Below, in pieces: positions 61,941-64,000 of a DNA stretch of 64,000 nt. Position 1 is the stretch's first letter, and every line of letters begins with the position of its first letter. The translations under genes were made by a program, and so were the position numbers. Where the stretch lies: the NCBI GenBank assembly GCA_963825315.1, contig CAWGST010000004.1, positions 124,001 through 188,000 of the forward strand. The letters run 5' to 3'. The notes beneath the pieces are model-generated. The model saw only the letters and a list, made by a program, of their open reading frames with translations. It had not been told where the DNA came from and made no database searches. The DNA comes from DASRLE01 sp963825315 (lineage in GTDB: Bacteria > Verrucomicrobiota > Verrucomicrobiia > Limisphaerales > Palsa-1400).

Positions 61941-62086
61941 AACTTTTGTGGGGAAAGCCCTGGCAGGGATGGGTTTGACACCATCGGCTCCCGGATTACT
62001 GTCGCCTCATGTTCGCGCAGCCGCCAGCCTGCATCCGCCTTCGTGGCGTGCGGCAAAACAACTTGAAGAATTTTGACCTCGACCTG
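61941..62086 (+). repeat. Direct repeat, right copy: uvrA2 promoter and 5' end
   Basis: Right-hand partner of 58351-58496. It contains the start of the intact uvrA2 gene. The 3.59-kb spacing holds both secreted paralogues. Confidence 0.75.
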
Positions 62087-64000
62087 CCGTTGCGCCAATT
62101 GGTGGTCATCGCCGGCTTGAGCGGGTCGGGCAAAAGTTCCCTGGCTTTTGATACCCTCTTCGCCGAAGGCCAGCGCAGGTACATCGAAACGTTCTCCCCG
62201 TACGCCCGCCAGTTCCTCGACCGCATGGATAAACCCCAAGCGGACAGCATCTTAGGCATTCCTCCCGCCATTGCCATCGAACAGCGGAACACCGTCAAAT
62301 CCACCCGTTCCACAGTCGGGACCATGACCGAAATCACCGATTACGCCAAACTGTTTTGGCCCCATTTGTCGCAACTCCATTGCCGGCGTTGCGGTGAACC
62401 GGTGCAAAAGGATTCGCCGCAAAAAATCTGGACGACCATGCGCGGTCTGGCACCCGACAGCGAAGCGCTGGTCACTTTCGAGTTGCCGCTCAGCGGGAGA
62501 TTTTCCCTGGAAGAATCGTTGGCTCTCATTGCCCGCCAGGGCTATCAGCGCCTCTTCTTCAATGGGGAGGTCGTCCCGCTCGAACAGGCCCCGGCCCGGA
62601 TCAAGGCTTCTGGCGCCCTGTGCGTAACCGTGATCCAGGATCGGGTCAGATTGAGCGCGCAAAATCGCGCCCGGTTTGTCGAGGCGTGCGAGCAAGCCTG
62701 CCATTTTGGCAAAGGCAAACTGGCCGTCCATCCCCTTCCGCCGGAGTCCCGCGCTGCCATTGCTTCCCCCACCCTTTTCTCCAACAGAATGCACTGCGCC
62801 CGGTGCGACTTGGAATACGCCGGGCCGACGGCGGCTTTGTTCAGCTTCAATCATCCGATCGGCGCCTGCCCGGCTTGCCGGGGTTTTGGCCGCGTCATTG
62901 CCATTGATTACAATGCCGCGATACCCGACCGGTCCAAAACTCTGGCCGGGGGCGCTGTCAAACCCTGGCAAACCCCTTCCAACGCCGAGTGCCAGGAAGA
63001 GTTGCTTAAGTTCGCCCGCCTGCGCAAAGTGCCCGTGGACGTTCCGTTTCGGGATTTGCCGCAAAAGTGGCGGGACTGGGTCATCGATGGCGATGCGGAT
63101 TACAACAAAGACAAAGCCCACGAATGGCCGAACGCCTGGTACGGTGTAAAGGGCTATTTCCGCTGGCTGGAATCGCGGGCCTACAAAATGCACGTTCGCG
63201 TCCTGCTCTCTCGCTACCGGGTTTATCAGACCTGCCCCAATTGCCGTGGCACGCGCTTTGGCCCTGAGACGCTCCTGTACCGCGTCAACGGCCTGACCCT
63301 GGCGGATTTCTATCGTTTGCCGGTTCGCCAGGGGTTGCTGTTTATTGATTCGCTCTTGGCCAAGGGGCCGCCGCCAAAAGCTTCCGATCCCCTGACGATG
63401 GCTCTCGGCGAGGTCCGCTCCCGCCTGGCTTATCTGGACGAGGTTGGACTGAATTATCTGACCCTGGATCGCCTGACCCGTTCCCTTTCCGGCGGCGAAA
63501 CCGAACGGGTCAACCTGACGGCGTGTCTCGGCTCGCGGCTGGTCAATACTCTGTTTGTGCTGGATGAGCCCAGTGTGGGATTGCACCCGCGCGACATGGC
63601 CCGGCTCGTCCGCATTGTCCGGCAACTGCGCGACGCCGGCAACACGGTGGTCGTCGTGGAACATGAGGCGAGCGTGATGCGCGCCGCGGACCAAATCATC
63701 GAGTTGGGACCGGGCCGTGGCGAGTCCGGCGGAGAGGTGGTGTTTCAGGGGGCTTTCAAGGACATCTTGAGCGACGCGAAATCGTTGACTGGCGCCTACC
63801 TGAGCGGCAGGAAGCAAATTGAAATCCCCAAACGGCGTCCCGTTTCCCGCGGACGCAAGCGCAAACTGCTCCTGCGCGGCGCGAATTTGCACAACCTGAA
63901 AAATCTGGCCATCGAAATTCCCCTGGCCCGTTTTGTCTGCGTCACGGGCGTGAGTGGTTCGGGCAAAAGCACCCTGCTCCGCGATGTTCTCATGCCCGCG
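62009..64000 (+). CDS. UvrA paralogue, 3' end outside window
   Basis: Frame open from ATG 62009 to the window edge (664 codons). First ABC half: IRLRGVRQNNLKNFDLDLPL, Walker A VVIAGLSGSGKSSLAFDTLF, AEGQRRYIETFSPYARQFLD, zinc-type CRRCGE, CARCDLEY...CPACRGFG, CPNCRGTRFG, signature LTRSLSGGETERVNLTACLG, and Walker B TLFVLDEPSVGLHPRDMARL. A second ABC half begins at LHNLKNLAIEIPLARFVCVT and GVSGSGKSTLLRDVLMPA. It differs from the uvrA at 52-55 kb and may be a UvrA2-like or fused-type UvrA. Whether it acts in repair or in drug tolerance is unknown. Confidence 0.9.
   Translation, partial: MFAQPPACIRLRGVRQNNLKNFDLDLPLRQLVVIAGLSGSGKSSLAFDTLFAEGQRRYIETFSPYARQFLDRMDKPQADSILGIPPAIAIEQRNTVKSTRSTVGTMTEITDYAKLFWPHLSQLHCRRCGEPVQKDSPQKIWTTMRGLAPDSEALVTFELPLSGRFSLEESLALIARQGYQRLFFNGEVVPLEQAPARIKASGALCVTVIQDRVRLSAQNRARFVEACEQACHFGKGKLAVHPLPPESRAAIASPTLFSNRMHCARCDLEYAGPTAALFSFNHPIGACPACRGFGRVIAIDYNAAIPDRSKTLAGGAVKPWQTPSNAECQEELLKFARLRKVPVDVPFRDLPQKWRDWVIDGDADYNKDKAHEWPNAWYGVKGYFRWLESRAYKMHVRVLLSRYRVYQTCPNCRGTRFGPETLLYRVNGLTLADFYRLPVRQGLLFIDSLLAKGPPPKASDPLTMALGEVRSRLAYLDEVGLNYLTLDRLTRSLSGGETERVNLTACLGSRLVNTLFVLDEPSVGLHPRDMARLVRIVRQLRDAGNTVVVVEHEASVMRAADQIIELGPGRGESGGEVVFQGAFKDILSDAKSLTGAYLSGRKQIEIPKRRPVSRGRKRKLLLRGANLHNLKNLAIEIPLARFVCVTGVSGSGKSTLLRDVLMPA

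Noticed and set aside
1..64000. tRNA or rRNA genes
   Set aside because: No cloverleaf with a GTTCRA-type T-loop was found outside coding sequence; occurrences of TTCGAATCC at 59231 and 60875 are inside the secreted paralogues.

Overview
The window looks like chromosomal DNA of a GC-rich, free-living Verrucomicrobiota bacterium, probably Pedosphaera/Limisphaerales-like. This is inferred from a glycine-rich PEP-CTERM protein, large secreted proteins with short C-terminal modules ending in motifs such as QFFRVREP, a prepilin-type secreted protein, a Bacteroidota/Verrucomicrobia-style ParE, few Shine-Dalgarno sites, and many plant-polysaccharide and secreted proteins beside housekeeping genes. 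No rRNA, tRNA, CRISPR array, transposase or phage module was recognised.

Layout. 0-8.4 kb: 5'-truncated AraC regulator, PEP-CTERM protein, repeat-rich gap, SIS isomerase, uvrC, small anchored protein, frameshifted parvulin isomerase, serA, and a decayed LuxR-type HTH. 8.7-19.5 kb: GH2 glycosidase, membrane protein, TolB-like protein, CBS protein, ilvD, DUF3592 protein, parE. 19.5-20.9 kb: two decayed two-gene nucleotidyltransferase (AbiEii/MNT-like) modules sharing a 29-bp upstream motif. 20.9-29 kb: a small ORF with its own promoter, then atpBEFHAG (atpD and atpC absent), parB, PfkB kinase, def. 29-32.4 kb: a translationally coupled pair, a secreted caspase-fold protein and an internally duplicated PepSY-like protein. 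This pair is the best candidate here for an undescribed system. 32.7-38.6 kb: rpoN, metallo-beta-lactamase-fold hydrolase, 1090-aa repeat protein. 38.6-40.1 kb: non-coding, full of dispersed repeats. 40.1-48.6 kb: grpE-dnaJ-rsmE, glpD/glpK, response regulator, hybrid histidine kinase. 48.9-57.1 kb: CE15 esterase and GH28 pectinase that appear to be one gene split by a 1-nt indel, Uma2-like nuclease, frameshifted uvrA, SMUG1-type uracil-DNA glycosylase, GT4 glycosyltransferase. 57.5-64 kb: prepilin-type protein, two tandem paralogous secreted proteins bounded by direct repeats of the uvrA2 5' end, and uvrA2 running off the window.

Two themes stand out. First, at least four otherwise well-conserved genes are each broken by one base (ppiC-like, CE15-GH28, uvrA, 60.2-kb paralogue). 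Three can be repaired by changing a short mononucleotide run by one base, so sequence error must be weighed against real decay. Second, intergenic spaces carry several families of short-period or palindromic repeats: a TGTCAAG/CTTGACA element, three 3x10-bp ATCYGTG arrays, three TAATCN hexamer arrays, and GCAAAG- and CTTTTGCC-rich strings.

Functionally the genes cover core metabolism (serine, branched-chain amino acids, glycerol), ATP synthesis, chromosome segregation and topology, nucleotide-excision and base-excision repair, heat-shock chaperones, and extracellular degradation of plant and amino-sugar polymers.
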